DNA from: Planobispora rosea
Lineage (GTDB): Bacteria > Actinomycetota > Actinomycetes > Streptosporangiales > Streptosporangiaceae
Length of the DNA: 64,000 bases
Assembly: GCF_014648175.1 (NCBI RefSeq)
Contig: NZ_BMQP01000026.1
Span: 53,303-117,302 of the forward strand
Reading direction: 5' to 3'
Shown here: positions 41,008-50,588 of the stretch, piece by piece
How positions within the stretch are numbered: the first letter of the stretch is position 1
Layout of the letters: every line of letters starts with the position of its first letter
Made by a program: the position numbers and the translations under genes
The notes under the pieces: model-generated
The model's input: the letters and a program-made list of their open reading frames with translations, nothing else
What the model was told of the DNA's origin: nothing
The model's database searches: none

Positions 41008-41844
41008 ATGCTCAAGCTCACCAAGGCACAAGCCACACTGCACCGCCAGGCCGATGACCTGGTGCGCTCGTCAGAGCCTTTGTCGGAGGAGGAGGTCGAG
41101 TTCGTCCTGGCGCACTGGCAGGAGGCCTCCACCATCACCAATCCGTTGGACGGGGCGTTTTTCACCCCGCGAGAGCTGGCGCGGGATCTGGCATTGCACA
41201 TCGGCGGCTGCCGCGTCATCGACTTGTGCGCTGGCATCGGCCACCTGGCGTGGGGCTATCGGCAGCGCTACGTCACCGACTGGGAGCGTGACAAGGCGCC
41301 CCTGCAGCTGGTGTGCGTGGAAAAGAACCCCGCCTACGTCGAAGTCGGCCGCCGGCTGCTGCCCGAGGCCCGGTGGATCTGCGCCGATGTCTTCGACCTT
41401 CCCCAGCTTGACCTGGGGCGCTTTGATGCGGCGCTGGCCAACCCTCCCTTCGGCTTCGTCACCCGCGGCGGCCTCCGATCGCCCCGCTATCGCGGCAACC
41501 GGATCGAATACCACGTCATCGACCTGGCCGCCGACCTGGCCGACCGTGGGGCGTTCATCCTCCCGCAGACGCTGGCGCCGTTTTGCTACAGCGGTCCCCG
41601 TCCCTCCCAGTGGGACTACCCGCAGGTCTACCGCCACTTCACCGCGCAGACCGGCATCAAGCTGCGCTTCAACGTCGGCATCGACACGGCCTGCTATCCG
41701 GGCTGGCGCGGCGTCGCGCCCCTCACCGAGATCGTCACCGTCGATTTCCGTGAGCGCTCTGACCCGGTGGCCCGGCCCGGCCGACGAACCACCTCCCGGC
41801 GCACCACGCGGGCGCAGCGACCAGTCAGCGACGCGCTGTTTTAA
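41008..41844 (+). CDS. N6-adenine-type DNA methyltransferase (class I)
   Basis: The 278-residue protein has the AdoMet motif VIDLCAGIGHL (70-80), an acidic motif II region (LVCVEKNPAYV) and motif IV NPPFG (145-149), the NPPY/F signature of amino-methyltransferases. The FFTPRELARDLALHIG lead-in is typical of plasmid-borne N6-adenine methyltransferases. No restriction gene adjoins it. The C-terminus is basic. ATG 41008 follows AAGGAGGTG. Confidence 0.85.
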   Translation: MLKLTKAQATLHRQADDLVRSSEPLSEEEVEFVLAHWQEASTITNPLDGAFFTPRELARDLALHIGGCRVIDLCAGIGHLAWGYRQRYVTDWERDKAPLQLVCVEKNPAYVEVGRRLLPEARWICADVFDLPQLDLGRFDAALANPPFGFVTRGGLRSPRYRGNRIEYHVIDLAADLADRGAFILPQTLAPFCYSGPRPSQWDYPQVYRHFTAQTGIKLRFNVGIDTACYPGWRGVAPLTEIVTVDFRERSDPVARPGRRTTSRRTTRAQRPVSDALF

Positions 41845-42070
41845 CCCCGCAGCCGGCCACCTTTGCCGCCCCCCTCGTGCCCCCGCACGCCGAGGCGGGC
41901 CCTTGATCACCCGGGGTGTCTTCACATTCGCGGTGGATACGCCGCAAGCGCTCCGCCGGCAACCAGTGACGGCCTGAAGAGCGCCGACGCTACGACCCCG
42001 CCATCACAGCAGACCCCTGGCACCGGCTGCACCTTCTCACACGCCCTGCCCCCTTTTCTCTGGAGAAGAC

Positions 42071-43321
42071 ATGACCTTGACGGCACCCCTGACGACCGCG
42101 CCGCCGTCGGCTGACCCCGGCGACGGCAGCGGCACCGCGGCCCGGCTGCGGGCCATCATCGGCGAGGTCGGCGCCCGCTACCTGGAGCGCGCCGAGGTGG
42201 TTCACGCGCTGGTGGCCTGCCTGCTGGCCGGCCAGCACAGCTTGCTGCTGGGTCCGCCCGGCACCGCCAAGTCCGAGCTGGCCCGGGAGCTGACCGGGCG
42301 CATCACCGGCGCCCGCTTCTGGGAGATCCTGCTGAGCACGTACACCGACCCCAAGGCCATCTTCGGGCCGATCGACGTGGCCGCGCTGATGCAGGGCAGC
42401 TACCAGCAGATCTGGGACGGCCGCGCCACCCAGGCCGACATCGCCTTCATCGATGAGATCTTCAAGTGCGGGCCCGGCGCGTTGAACGCGATGCTGGCCT
42501 TCCTCAATGAGCGCCTCTACCACCCCGAGGCCGGCGGTGCCCCCATCCCGTGTCCGTTGCTGGCCGCGATCACCGCCAGCAACGAGCTGCCCTCCGGTGA
42601 AGACAGCGCGGCCGTCTACGACCGGCTGCTGGTCCGCATCCAGGTCGGCTACCTGGCCGAGGTGAGTAACTTCGCCCACCTGATGCGCTCCGCCACGCTC
42701 CCGGCCGTCCCGGCCGTCCCGGCCGCCCCGCCAACCACGGTGACCTTGGCCGACCTGCAGGCCGCGGTGCGCATCCACGTGCCGGCCATCACCATCCCCG
42801 AGACCGTCGTGGAGGCCGTGTGCACGTTGCGGGCCGCGCTGCACCGCGCTGAGATCATCGCCTCCGACCGCCGTTGGCGGCTGGCGATGCGGCTGCTGCA
42901 GGCGTGTGCCTTCCTGGCCGGGCGCCGTCAGGTCGACATCAGCGATCTGGCGATCCTGACGCATGTGCTGTGGAACTCTCCGGCCGAGCGGCCGACGACG
43001 CAAAAGCAGGTGCTGAAGATCGTCAACCCCGACGCGGGCGAGGCGCTCGATCTGCTCAAGGCCATCGAGGAACTGAACACTGAACTGGACGGCAAGCTCG
43101 GACGCTCTCGAGAGGAACTGTCGGAGTGGGCGGCTAGAGAGGCCAATCCCAAGCTCGCCCGGGCCGGCCATCGGCTGGAGGAACTGCATCAGCAGTCCCA
43201 GGCGGCCGGCCGGTCGACGGCCGCTCTCGATGAGGTGATCACCCGCTACCGCGCCGTTCACACCCGCCTCATGACCGAGGCACTGGGCATCAGTTCCCGC
43301 ATGGCCAGCACTGTTGTCTGA
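42071..43321 (+). CDS. RavA-like MoxR AAA+ ATPase
   Basis: The 416-residue protein has Walker A GPPGTAKS (61-68), Walker B IAFIDEIF (124-131), a sensor region ITASNELPSG and a lid (about 260-330), followed by a long helical C-terminus. GPPGTAKS and FIDEIFKCGPGALNAML are characteristic of RavA. RavA works with the VWA protein ViaA, and an equivalent follows. ATG 42071 follows GGAGAAG. Confidence 0.92.
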   Translation: MTLTAPLTTAPPSADPGDGSGTAARLRAIIGEVGARYLERAEVVHALVACLLAGQHSLLLGPPGTAKSELARELTGRITGARFWEILLSTYTDPKAIFGPIDVAALMQGSYQQIWDGRATQADIAFIDEIFKCGPGALNAMLAFLNERLYHPEAGGAPIPCPLLAAITASNELPSGEDSAAVYDRLLVRIQVGYLAEVSNFAHLMRSATLPAVPAVPAAPPTTVTLADLQAAVRIHVPAITIPETVVEAVCTLRAALHRAEIIASDRRWRLAMRLLQACAFLAGRRQVDISDLAILTHVLWNSPAERPTTQKQVLKIVNPDAGEALDLLKAIEELNTELDGKLGRSREELSEWAAREANPKLARAGHRLEELHQQSQAAGRSTAALDEVITRYRAVHTRLMTEALGISSRMASTVV

Positions 43322-43522
43322 ACCCGCAAAGGAGGGTGCCTTCGGGCCCGGGCGCGGTGCGCTATCGAGGCGCACCGCGGTCAGGTCGATACGGGCGCCG
43401 GTCTCCCGCCGCGCCGCCCGGCTGCCCCCCGGGGGGAAGCGGAGTCATCGAAGGCGGCCCTGCCTCGCCTGCGTCCACCTCACCCGCTGACCCACCTGTG
43501 ATACGACCTTCGGAGTGCCGCC

Positions 43523-45106
43523 ATGCGCGTGAACGCCAAACTCAAGGACCTCGCGGCCCGGGCCGGACGCTGCCTCGGCCTGGCCCGCACCCCCGCTACG
43601 CATACCCAGGTCATCGAGGCCGACCGCTTCGACGAGATGACCTGGCGGGAAACCCTCACCCAGGCGACAGCACTGCGGCGGCTGGCCGACGACTTGGCCG
43701 ACCGCCACCACTACACCACCGACCTGGTGCGCGATGTATGGACCGCCGCCTACAAGACGGCACCCCAGCTGCGCACCCGCGCGCAGGTCGACCCCTCGCG
43801 CGCGGTGAACCACCAGGTGATCTCTGCGCTGGTCGATACGCCGGAGTTCATCGAACTGCGCCGCACTACCATCGGCGATGCCTATGCCGCGGCGATGGCG
43901 GTGCTCGCGCACGGATCGGCGCTGCGCGAGATGCTGGAGCACTCCCGCGACAGCCAGCAGGCAGCCGAAGCCGCGCAGCAGGCGCGCCAGCAGGCCGTCC
44001 AGGCCGCCCAGCGGGTGCAGGCCGCACTCGAGGCCGTCAACGCCGACGCCGACGTCGGCGACGTCGCTGTCCAGCAGCTCGAAACGGCGCTGGCGGCGGC
44101 CGAGGCCGCCTTCGACGCTGTCGGCCAGGCCGAGGCACATACCCAGGGGGCACTTGAGCAGGCGGCACCCGGCATCCGTGCGGCGGCCCGCACCGGCACC
44201 GCCGCGGCCACGCAGCAGGCCCGCGCCGAGACCGCGCAGATGGCCGCCTGGGGCATCGATGCCGGGCGCTTGCGGCGGATGAGTTTTGCCGAGCGGGCCG
44301 AGCTCGCCCAGTTGATCACCGGCCACCGGCTGGCCGCCTTCACCGAGCTGATCGGCCGATTTCGGGCGATGGCGGCCGGGGAGCGGGCCCGCCGCATCCC
44401 GCACGCCCGCGGAGAGCTGGCCGGCATCACCGTCGGCGATGACCTGGCCCACCTGGTGCCTTCCGAACTGGCGGCACTGGCGGTGCCGGCGCTGCGGGCC
44501 GATTTCGCCGCCCGGCTAGCCGAAGGCCGGCTGATGGTCTACGACACCCAAGGCGAGGAGCAGGCCGGCAACGGCGCGATCATCGCCCTGGTGGACTGCT
44601 CGGGCTCCATGACCCGGCAAGAAGACGGGATCTCCCGGGAGGCCTGGGCAAAAGCGTGCGCGCTGGCGCTGCTGGACCAGGCCCGTGCCGCCGGCCGCCA
44701 CTTCGTCGGCATCCTGTTCGCCTCCGCCGGCCAGCGGCAGATCTTCGACTTCCCCCGCGGCCAGGCCCCTCTGCCCCAGGTGCTGGAGTTCGCCGAGCAC
44801 TTCTTCGACGGCGGCACCGATTTCGCCGGGCCCCTGGAGGCAGCCGCCGACATCCTGGCCGAGAGCTACGACGTCGACGACCTCAGCCACGGCGACATCG
44901 TGCTGATCACCGACGGCGAATGCGACCTCACACCGGAGTGGATGACCCGCTGGCAGCAGCGCAAAACCGCCGTGGGCTTTCGGGTGTTCGGGGTGTCGGT
45001 TGCGCACCGGCCCGGCCGCATCCTGGCCGAGCTGTGCGACGACGTGCGCCACATCACCGACCTCGCCGACGTCGAGGCCCCCCGATCGATGTTCCGCCTC
45101 ATCTAA
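43523..45106 (+). CDS. ViaA-like VWA-domain protein
   Basis: The 527-residue protein has a helical N-terminal part with a long coiled segment (about 130-250, rich in Ala/Gln) and a C-terminal VWA domain with MIDAS DCSGS (358-362) and GGTDF. It follows the RavA-like gene by 200 nt. RavA-ViaA pairs act as chaperones for metal or membrane enzymes; the phage-like setting suggests another target. Confidence 0.9.
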   Translation: MRVNAKLKDLAARAGRCLGLARTPATHTQVIEADRFDEMTWRETLTQATALRRLADDLADRHHYTTDLVRDVWTAAYKTAPQLRTRAQVDPSRAVNHQVISALVDTPEFIELRRTTIGDAYAAAMAVLAHGSALREMLEHSRDSQQAAEAAQQARQQAVQAAQRVQAALEAVNADADVGDVAVQQLETALAAAEAAFDAVGQAEAHTQGALEQAAPGIRAAARTGTAAATQQARAETAQMAAWGIDAGRLRRMSFAERAELAQLITGHRLAAFTELIGRFRAMAAGERARRIPHARGELAGITVGDDLAHLVPSELAALAVPALRADFAARLAEGRLMVYDTQGEEQAGNGAIIALVDCSGSMTRQEDGISREAWAKACALALLDQARAAGRHFVGILFASAGQRQIFDFPRGQAPLPQVLEFAEHFFDGGTDFAGPLEAAADILAESYDVDDLSHGDIVLITDGECDLTPEWMTRWQQRKTAVGFRVFGVSVAHRPGRILAELCDDVRHITDLADVEAPRSMFRLI

Positions 45107-45218
45107 GGCCGCTGCCCACGCTGATCCGCACGCAGCCACCGCCCCCTGTTCCTCCCCCCCTTCGCCCGGGCTCCCCGCGCCCTGGCGCACCGTCCCCCGC
45201 CGCAAGGAGAGCACTGCC

Positions 45219-46283
45219 ATGTCCCACTCGACGCTGACCGCCATCCCCGCCCAGACCACAGCCACCCGCCGCGGCAGCGCCGGTGCCGCCGCCGGATTGG
45301 CCGCCTACACCACCGCGATGGAACGAGGCGACGCCCCCCTGTTCGGCTACCTGGTGATGTACTCCATCTACGGCACCGAGACCGGCGTCAGCCACCAGGA
45401 GCTGCAGCGCTGGTTCACCGAGCTCGGCCTGCACCAGGACTTTCTGCCTGCACCGATTACCCCGCTGAACGCCTATGAGCGCGTCACCGGCAAAACCGGG
45501 GTGCGCACCAGCTACCGGCTGCCAGAGTCGACGCCGCTGTCGGGAGAGAAGGTCGAAGCCACCCTCATGATCCGTCACGTGAGCCGGGAGCCCCACCAGA
45601 TCACCCGGCACCTGGTACGGGAAGTACGCGACGAGGGCCGCTTGCAGCTGTCCTACGACCCCGGCCTGGCCGAGATCATCTTTCAGCGCGCCGACCGGCG
45701 CCAGCCCGGCGCCGGAAGCCTGCAGATCGTCCCCAACGCCGCCGCCATCGCCGCCCTGGCCCCGCCCGAGCAGGACACAGTGCGCGCCACCCTGGCCGAG
45801 GTAGAGGACGCCTACCGGCGCCAGTGCCACTTCTACAGCGGCGATCAGCTGCGCACCCTGATTCGCACCTACATCGAGGCACTCCACGCCGTGCGGGTAC
45901 GCCCCAGCGGCGGGGTCTACTTCGTGCACCGCGCGCACGCCGCACCCCTGGCCGGCCTGCGGGAGCTGGTCGCACGCTTCGGCGCCGGCAGCAGCCTCAC
46001 CCGGGTACCCCTGCCCGACGACGAAGAGATGCGCGAGATGGTCATCGACGCCTTCACCACCAAGGCGGAAGAGGAGCTGACCAGGCTCAGCCTGGAGATC
46101 GCCACTGCCCGCGCCGAGGGTGCCTCACAGGCCCAGGTGCAGGCCCTGCTGCGGCGCTTCGACGCGGTCAAGGACTCCACCACCGAGCACTCGGCGCGGC
46201 TGGCCACCAGCCTCAAGAGCACCGAAGCAGCCCTGCAACTGGTCCATGCGCAGATGGCCAGCCTGCTGACCAGCGCCTGTTAA
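45219..46283 (+). CDS. DUF6744-like third gene of the RavA/ViaA operon
   Basis: ATG 45219 follows AAGGAGA. The 354-residue product contains HQELQRWFTELGL, AYERVTGKTGVRTSYRLP, a Phage-like Arg-rich centre and a C-terminal coiled helix (about 290-350). It resembles DUF6744, which travels with RavA/VWA genes in actinomycetes. It is probably the substrate or adaptor of the AAA machine (inference). Confidence 0.7.
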   Translation: MSHSTLTAIPAQTTATRRGSAGAAAGLAAYTTAMERGDAPLFGYLVMYSIYGTETGVSHQELQRWFTELGLHQDFLPAPITPLNAYERVTGKTGVRTSYRLPESTPLSGEKVEATLMIRHVSREPHQITRHLVREVRDEGRLQLSYDPGLAEIIFQRADRRQPGAGSLQIVPNAAAIAALAPPEQDTVRATLAEVEDAYRRQCHFYSGDQLRTLIRTYIEALHAVRVRPSGGVYFVHRAHAAPLAGLRELVARFGAGSSLTRVPLPDDEEMREMVIDAFTTKAEEELTRLSLEIATARAEGASQAQVQALLRRFDAVKDSTTEHSARLATSLKSTEAALQLVHAQMASLLTSAC

Positions 46284-46400
46284 CCCCATCACCCCGGCCA
46301 GCGTCAACTGACATCTCCGCGACAAAGCAGCCGCCGAACCGAGGCCGCGAGCCCAGGTACCTGCCCCCGCTGACGGCGCGGGGACCGGCCTCGACTCCCT

Positions 46401-46581
46401 GCAAGGATGCGGCCCCGGCATCGGGCCGCAAGGCGGGCGGACCCCCCCGCCCACTCATGATCTTTTGCGCCCTCCGCCGTTGACACTCTCTCCCGGGCGG
46501 TGACGGGCGCAAAACATCATGACCGGGCGGCCGCCCGCCTTGCCGCCCGAGCCTTCCGGGGCCGCCTGCGGGAGTCGTTCG
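46401..46581. repeat. 180-bp dispersed direct repeat, copy 2
   Basis: This is the second copy of the element at 5766-5945, in the same orientation 40.6 kb away. The 26-bp inverted repeat is at 46447-46472 and 46505-46530. It fills a 363-nt gap behind the RavA/ViaA operon. No coding function is seen. Confidence 0.8.
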
Positions 46582-46646
46582 AGGCCGATCCCCGCGCCGC
46601 CCTCCGCTGGCTGCGCCTCAAGACATCACATTCTGGGAGAACGCTC

Positions 46647-46967
46647 ATGTTTATCAAGTGCGGAAACTGCCACAGGCGCCACTCCAGCATCGCGGCCGTA
46701 CGCGCGTGCTCCCAGGGCAGTGAAATCTCATCATGCTCATGGCTGGTCGACACCGGCCACTGCACCGAGGACGGCGAGGCAGTCATCGTCGAGTGCGGCG
46801 CCGATTCCTGGACCACCGACCGGGGCTGGCGCTGCGCCACCGGACACAGCCACGTGCCGGCCGACATCCGCTACCAGGAAGGCTGGGACTACGTCACCGC
46901 GGATGAGGCCGCAGGCTTCGCCAACGAAACCGGACGCCTGCCCGTGCTGATGAACGGCCATCCCTAG
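46647..46967 (+). CDS. Small zinc-finger-like protein, 106 aa
   Basis: ATG 46647 follows TGGGAGA. It opens with MFIKCGNCHRRHSSIAAVRA, a CxxC plus His group, and has more Cys/His in the middle (DTGHCTED, CGADSW, RCATGHSH). Zinc binding is likely. Similar small proteins occur in actinophages. Confidence 0.65.
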   Translation: MFIKCGNCHRRHSSIAAVRACSQGSEISSCSWLVDTGHCTEDGEAVIVECGADSWTTDRGWRCATGHSHVPADIRYQEGWDYVTADEAAGFANETGRLPVLMNGHP

Positions 46968-47125
46968 GTGCCATAGCCCTTGCGCGCGCAGCGCTCCCTG
47001 TCGCTATGAGGTGGTCTGCTTTCGCATCGGCGAGCCCCACCCATACGAACGCCGCAGCCTCGGCATCTCTAGCCCAGTTCTCCATCAGCTGTTCAACATC
47101 GGCCCCGAAAGGACCAGCGACGAGT

Positions 47126-47467
47126 ATGGACGTCACGGCCTTAATTACCCGCACCGAGATCCGCAAGATCGTGGGTCTGCTCGGCATCACCCCCGAGGAT
47201 CCCCATCCCAACGTGTCGATCCGCGCCACAACGATCAACGGCATCCAGGCGAGCCCCGTCAGTATCGAGCGGGCCGCCCACGCAGTCGCCGAATTGCGTC
47301 AGGAACAAGACGAAGACGACTTCGACCCCAGCGACTATCCGGACCTATTCCGCACCGCCCATACCACCGGCGGAGCGGCGACGGCTATTGAGGAGCACGA
47401 TCCGGAGGCGGACCGGCGCGTCGCCGCTGAGATCGTTCGTATGCTGACCGAGAGGTTCGCCCTGTGA
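47126..47467 (+). CDS. Hypothetical acidic protein, 113 aa
   Basis: ATG 47126 has GAAAGGA upstream at long spacing. The product has an N-terminal helix TRTEIRKIVGLLG, a strand segment and an acidic linker EQDEDDFDPSDYPD. No family is recognised. Confidence 0.55.
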   Translation: MDVTALITRTEIRKIVGLLGITPEDPHPNVSIRATTINGIQASPVSIERAAHAVAELRQEQDEDDFDPSDYPDLFRTAHTTGGAATAIEEHDPEADRRVAAEIVRMLTERFAL

Positions 47468-47528
47468 TGGGCTGTGGAAATCTCCTGACCGGCATCTTCG
47501 CCGACCACCGCTTCCCCGGGGCGGCCGC

Positions 47529-48179
47529 ATGACCGCCGCCCGCACCTATGTCTCTGTCGATGTCCGCACCACCGGCCAGCCCGGCCTGCTGGTGGCCGTG
47601 GGTCGCCTGCACCTGGAGCTCGACGTCCTGGACACCGACATCACCGAGTACGTACCCGGCCGCCCCAGGGAGCGCGGCCCGCGCTACGACCCCGAAGCTC
47701 TCGACCTCGACGACCCCGTCGAGGCCGTCGTGCTTCGCGTCTGGGAGCGTGTCGTGGCCGAGCCCGCCGATCCGCTTGATCCGATGCGAGCCGCGCTCAG
47801 CGCATGGCAACAGGCCCGCGTCAAGGCCGCCCACAGCGAGGCGCCCGACGACCACCAGCGTGCCGACGACCTCGCTCACGAAGTCGCCGAGCTGTTCGCG
47901 CCGTACTTCCTGCCCTCCACCGACAGCCCGGACAGCAGTACGGCTGAGCAGCAGTCCGAAACCGAACGGGATGCCCTGGTGGCCCATGCCGAAGAACTCG
48001 GCCTCACCCCCGATGATCTTTTCGGGCTCGTTCACGACATCGCCGGCAAAGCCGCCTCCGAAGCCAACAACAACGGCCTGCACGCGCAGATCGCCCACCT
48101 GATAGCGCACCTGGGCGCGGAGCAAACCCGCGGGCTCCTGGACCAGGAGCAGCCCTCCGGCCCTTCTGCCAGCGCCTGA
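47529..48179 (+). CDS. Hypothetical protein, 216 aa
   Basis: The product is acidic, strand-rich at first (TYVSVDVRTTGQPGLLVAVG) and helical at the end (LIAHLGAEQTRGLLDQEQ). No catalytic motif is recognised. A short hairpin with one bulge follows near 48191. Confidence 0.6.
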   Translation: MTAARTYVSVDVRTTGQPGLLVAVGRLHLELDVLDTDITEYVPGRPRERGPRYDPEALDLDDPVEAVVLRVWERVVAEPADPLDPMRAALSAWQQARVKAAHSEAPDDHQRADDLAHEVAELFAPYFLPSTDSPDSSTAEQQSETERDALVAHAEELGLTPDDLFGLVHDIAGKAASEANNNGLHAQIAHLIAHLGAEQTRGLLDQEQPSGPSASA

Positions 48180-48240
48180 CCGTCCATCAAGGGACCGGTG
48201 TGTCCCGCACCGTCCCTTCTGTTTGCGGGAGAACCCCTTC

Positions 48241-48894
48241 ATGATCGACGCCCGTCCTGTCGAACTGACCGAAAAGCAATGGGAAGCGATCCTGTCCCAC
48301 CCCGACGTCGACGATGTCACCGTCGGATGTTTCGATGACGTGGAAAGCATTCTCCGGCTCGCCCGCGAGCAGCTTGTCCACATCCCCGACGATGATCCGC
48401 TGCACTGCCCCACGCTGGCGGACATCTGTCTGTGGGATACCAGCGACGCCGACAACGACGACTTGATGCTCACCGTGGACCTGCCCGGTGGACTCCGGCT
48501 GGCCACCGAGCTCATCAAGATGCAGGTCTTCAAGACCTCCAACGGCACCCCGGGCGAACCTGTCGTGCGCGATGTCCTCAGCGAGATTCTCACCTACCGC
48601 AACCGGCTCCTGGCCGATCTCGCCTCCGCCAAGACCACCACCGGCGACGGCTCGACCACCGCCCCGGAGACCGCCCGCGTCCGCGACGCCGAGATCCGCA
48701 TCTTCAACCGCGCCCCAGACTCCGACGACGCCAGCGACATGTACGTCATGGAAGTTCTCGGCGTCAGCCTGCTTGTGCGCGAGCGCCAGGGCGAACCCGG
48801 GGACGTGTACGTCCATATCGACAACGAGAGCCGACCGTCCACAGCCCTGGCGGTCGAGGTCTGCAACGCCGGAGAAACCGATTACCGGATCTGA
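48241..48894 (+). CDS. Hypothetical acidic protein, 217 aa
   Basis: ATG 48241 has GGGAGAA upstream. The product is rich in Asp (DDVTVGCFDDVES, DTSDADNDD) with a strand-rich second half (YVMEVLGVSLLVRER). No known domain. It is followed closely by another hypothetical. Confidence 0.6.
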   Translation: MIDARPVELTEKQWEAILSHPDVDDVTVGCFDDVESILRLAREQLVHIPDDDPLHCPTLADICLWDTSDADNDDLMLTVDLPGGLRLATELIKMQVFKTSNGTPGEPVVRDVLSEILTYRNRLLADLASAKTTTGDGSTTAPETARVRDAEIRIFNRAPDSDDASDMYVMEVLGVSLLVRERQGEPGDVYVHIDNESRPSTALAVEVCNAGETDYRI

Positions 48895-48972
48895 CGCTTC
48901 GCCTTCGACCTCACCCCCAGGGGTGGCGCATCCTGCGCCGCCCCTGACTCATTTCTCCCCTCGGAGTCAGCG

Positions 48973-50064
48973 ATGACGGTCCTTCCTCCCGCCACCCTCG
49001 ATAGGGTCTCCCCCATCGAGGCCGCCCGCGATTGCCTGAGCGCCGGCGGCACCCTCATCCAGGCGCTGAAGACCCTGGCCCGCGTCGCCGCTCACCGCAT
49101 CGGCGGTGACGCCTACCCCTTGCTGTGCCAGGAGGTGTTCGCCGCCGTCAAAGGCCGCGCACCCGGGCACGTGGCCAGCGACACGGTCCTGGACGGGCTG
49201 ACCGCAGAGGCCCAGCAGGAGGTCTTGGCCGCGCTGGCGAACAGCTTCCCGCTCGCCCATGACGTTCTCAGCTCCGACTACTGTGCCGCAGCCCACCGGA
49301 GCGCCAGCTTCCTGTCCGCGATCGACCCCGAGACCCTGCCCGCCGTGTCCGTGGCCGGCGCTCTGACCTTCGCCTACCTGGACCCGGAGACCAGGGCCGT
49401 GTGCGTCTCCGTTGACCTGGACAGCACCTGGAGCGAGCTCATCCGCGCCGACGGCACGGCCCCGCTGCGCATCACCGTCGGCGGGATGACCCTCTTCGAC
49501 GACAGCGACCAGGCCCGCGCCGCCGGTGCCACCGTTCCGACGGCGCTGCCCGGCATCGCCGGTGAGTTTTCCCCCGATGAGCTCGACTGCCTGGTGCGTA
49601 CCGCGGGCGAGGCGGCCGGCGGCGGCAACGCCCTGGGCGATGAGACCCTCAGCCGCCGCCAGATCGCCCTCGCCGAACGCGCCTACCGCCTGCATCTGGC
49701 CGACTTCTCCGGGGAAGACACCCCCGGCGCCATGATCAGCACATCCGCTGCCCCCGGCCCGCGCGAGAACAGCCCCGCAACGACCCGCCTTGACCTCACC
49801 GCCTCCCACCCGCAGCAGGACCTACAGGATCGCGCCCGCCAGCTGCAGCATGACCTGGTCACCGCCGCCCGTGACGAGCACCTGAAGGCGTGCCTGGCCG
49901 CCGTTGCCCATCGGATCCGCCGCTGTATCCCGGACGCCCGCGAAATCAGCCTCGAGCTCGGCCTGTGCAAGACACCTCTGTGCTACACGCTGCACGGTGA
50001 AGTGCTGGCCATCCACGACAGCGAGCGCACCGTCTGGCACCGTGACAACGAGGCGCAGCAGTAG
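48973..50064 (+). CDS. Hypothetical protein, 363 aa
   Basis: ATG 48973 follows CGGAG. The N-terminal half is helical (VFAAVKGRAPGHVASDTVL), the centre strand-rich (RAVCVSVDLDSTWSELIRA) and residues 260-345 helical again. No known domain. It could be two domains joined by a Pro/Ser linker (about 250-270). Confidence 0.6.
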   Translation: MTVLPPATLDRVSPIEAARDCLSAGGTLIQALKTLARVAAHRIGGDAYPLLCQEVFAAVKGRAPGHVASDTVLDGLTAEAQQEVLAALANSFPLAHDVLSSDYCAAAHRSASFLSAIDPETLPAVSVAGALTFAYLDPETRAVCVSVDLDSTWSELIRADGTAPLRITVGGMTLFDDSDQARAAGATVPTALPGIAGEFSPDELDCLVRTAGEAAGGGNALGDETLSRRQIALAERAYRLHLADFSGEDTPGAMISTSAAPGPRENSPATTRLDLTASHPQQDLQDRARQLQHDLVTAARDEHLKACLAAVAHRIRRCIPDAREISLELGLCKTPLCYTLHGEVLAIHDSERTVWHRDNEAQQ

Positions 50065-50067
50065 CTG

Positions 50068-50283
50068 TTGCCGGTGCGGGACGCCGCTATCGTCGCCGAC
50101 CAACTGGAGCAGGCGCTGGCGTTCGGCTTCACCGCCGACCAGCTAACGCGGGCCGGATGGCGCTACAGGTATGAGGCCAACAGCAGCGGCAGCGGCCAGG
50201 ACGTGTGGCATGTCCAGCTTCCCCTCACCGTAGCGGACCTGCGTCGGAAGCTGCAGGGCATCGCTGACCTGCTTGAGGCCTGA
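50068..50283 (+). CDS. Small hypothetical protein, 71 aa
   Basis: TTG 50068 or GTG 50074 is the start; it lies 3 nt after the previous stop, so it is probably co-translated. It has a helix QLEQALAFGFTADQL and a Trp-containing strand. No family is recognised. Confidence 0.5.
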   Translation: MPVRDAAIVADQLEQALAFGFTADQLTRAGWRYRYEANSSGSGQDVWHVQLPLTVADLRRKLQGIADLLEA

Positions 50284-50430
50284 CCCGCTCTGCCACCCCG
50301 ATGCACAGACGTCCACGTTCGGATCCACCCCGACCAGGTAGGCGTCAGCCGCTTCCGAGCAGCAGTTGGCTCTGACCTCCGCGCAGCTCAGCGCCCCGGG
50401 CCATGACCAGGCCGCAGGTCGACACGCAGA

Positions 50431-50553
50431 GGGTTCCCGGCACCAGGGCCTGGATCTACCCCGGAACCTCCGCGCGCCGGAAGGCCACGCCTTCGGCGGA
50501 CCTTCCGGCGCTCCGAGAACCCGGGGTCGGGACGATCCAGGCGCCGGGAACCC
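50431..50553 (+). repeat. Structured leader element, family 1, copy C
   Basis: Outer stem GGGTTCCCGGCACC 50431-50444 pairs with 50540-50553 (one mismatch). A second arm GCCTGGATC 50448-50456 pairs with GATCCAGGC 50534-50542 and shares three bases with the outer arm. Middle stem CCCCGG 50459-50464/CCGGGG 50521-50526. Apical stem GCGCCGGAAGG 50474-50484 pairs perfectly with 50501-50511. Conserved CGGAACCTC and GAGAACCCG. It ends 35 nt before ATG 50589 in a 305-nt gap. Confidence 0.8.
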
Positions 50554-50588
50554 GCGCCGCTTCCCCCAGCGAGTAAGGAGGTACGACC

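Noticed and set aside
41990..43375. A 461-residue reading frame on the - strand
   Set aside because: It is antisense to the RavA-like gene and lacks a ribosome site or motif.
50431..50553. Integron attC site
   Set aside because: RYYYAAC/GTTRRRY core sites are absent and no integron integrase is visible.
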